Shown here piece by piece: positions 5,945 to 6,537 of a stretch of DNA of 6,537 bases; within the stretch, counting starts at the first letter, position 1; each line of letters begins with the position of its first letter. Location: assembly GCA_024404655.1 (NCBI GenBank), contig JAKSPR010000165.1, positions 1 through 6,537 of the forward strand, read 5' to 3'. The translations under genes and the position numbers were made by a program. This DNA comes from Clostridia bacterium (GTDB taxonomy: Bacteria; Bacillota; Clostridia; Oscillospirales; CAG-272). The notes beneath the pieces are model-generated. The model was given only the letters and a program-made list of their open reading frames with translations. It was not told the DNA's origin and made no database searches.

Positions 5945-6537
5945 ATGGCAAACTGTCTGACACTGAAAAAATCCAACTGCAAAAACTGTTACAAGTGCAT
6001 CCGCAACTGCCCGGTCAAGGCGATCCGCTTCTCCGGCAGCCAGGCGCACATCATTCCCGATGAATGTATCCTCTGCGGCCGCTGCTTTGTCGTCTGCCCG
6101 CAGAACGCCAAGGAGATCAATTCCGAGGTAGAAAAAGTCAAGGTTCTCATCCAGTCCGGCGATCCGGTCTATGTAAGCCTTGCACCCTCTTTCATTGCAA
6201 ACTATGACGGGGTCGGCATTGAAGCAATGCGTGAAGCGCTGATCAAGCTGGGCTTTGCCGATGCTGAGGAAACCGCAGTCGGCGCGACTATCGTCAAGAC
6301 CGAGTATGAAAATCTCGTTGAAAGCGGCAATCGTGACATCCTCATCACCTCCTGCTGCCATTCCATCAATCTTCTGATCCAGAAGTATTTCCCCTCCTGT
6401 CTGCCGTATCTTGCCGACGTTCTCTCTCCGATGCAGGCACACTGCGTTGAATTGAAAAAGCGTCATCCCCGGGCAAAGACCGTCTTCATCGGTCCGTGCG
6501 TGGCAAAGAAGGACGAAGCACAACTCTACGATGATAT
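5945..6537 (+). CDS. [FeFe]-hydrogenase-like protein with two [4Fe-4S] clusters, cut at right edge
   Basis: The first 197 residues are present. Residues 12-22 (C12, C15, C18, C22-Pro) and 41-51 (C41, C44, C47, C51-Pro) form a bacterial 2x[4Fe-4S] ferredoxin domain. The H-cluster domain starts near 75 (VYVSLAPSF). Its first motif is TSCCH at 135-139, against TSCCP in catalytic enzymes; C138 should ligate the cluster and C137 sits at the proton-relay position. The second motif is GPCVAKKDE at 183-191, against MPCxxKKxE, with C185 as ligand. The third cysteine motif lies beyond the window. The short N-terminus without extra clusters, the GPC form and the tandem ferredoxin neighbours suggest a sensory or regulatory type, often followed by a PAS domain in clostridia, rather than a main hydrogen-evolving enzyme. 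It is not NarF/Nar1-like in N-terminal layout. The family call is firm and the subgroup is inference. Confidence 0.88.
   Translation, partial: MANCLTLKKSNCKNCYKCIRNCPVKAIRFSGSQAHIIPDECILCGRCFVVCPQNAKEINSEVEKVKVLIQSGDPVYVSLAPSFIANYDGVGIEAMREALIKLGFADAEETAVGATIVKTEYENLVESGNRDILITSCCHSINLLIQKYFPSCLPYLADVLSPMQAHCVELKKRHPRAKTVFIGPCVAKKDEAQLYDD

Noticed and set aside
5639..6523. A 294-codon open frame on the minus strand
   Set aside because: It is antisense to the second ferredoxin and hydrogenase-like genes, which have complete cysteine motifs and ribosome binding sites.

Overview
The window reads as chromosomal DNA from an anaerobic Firmicute, most likely a gut-type Clostridia (Oscillospiraceae/Lachnospiraceae-like). 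This rests on purine-rich AAAGGAG-type ribosome binding sites, sigma-A promoters with extended -10 boxes, AT-rich intergenic gaps around GC-rich coding sequence, an [FeFe]-hydrogenase-type iron-sulfur protein, and a glycoside hydrolase suited to fucosylated glycans. The organism assignment is inference from style and gene content only.

Layout. (1) Bases 1-748, minus strand: 5' part of a nucleoside hydrolase gene, cut by the left edge. (2) Bases 749-1033: a divergent promoter region with a strong sigma-A promoter for each flanking gene. (3) 1034-3268, plus: a complete GH95-family alpha-L-fucosidase-like enzyme with no signal peptide, so probably cytoplasmic. (4) 3401-4336, plus: a LysR-type regulator with its own promoter and a clear intrinsic terminator. 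(5) 4525-5268, plus: a small kinase of the aminoglycoside phosphotransferase/choline kinase fold, again with its own promoter. (6) 5390-5629, 5669-5926 and 5945 to the right edge, plus: two tandem paralogous thioredoxin-like [2Fe-2S] ferredoxins, then the start of a protein with two [4Fe-4S] clusters joined to an [FeFe]-hydrogenase H-cluster domain. This is spaced like an operon.

How they fit together. The left half looks like catabolism of imported glycosides and nucleosides: two hydrolases transcribed divergently, with a LysR gene next door whose promoter closely resembles that of the GH95 gene. The right half is a separate iron-sulfur redox unit. The small ferredoxins and the hydrogenase-like protein resemble clostridial clusters thought to be sensory or regulatory rather than bulk hydrogen producers. 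The most notable points are that tandem module with its TSCCH variant of the first H-cluster motif, and the near-matching promoters of the GH95 and LysR genes. I saw no tRNA, rRNA, CRISPR array, insertion sequence or phage gene.
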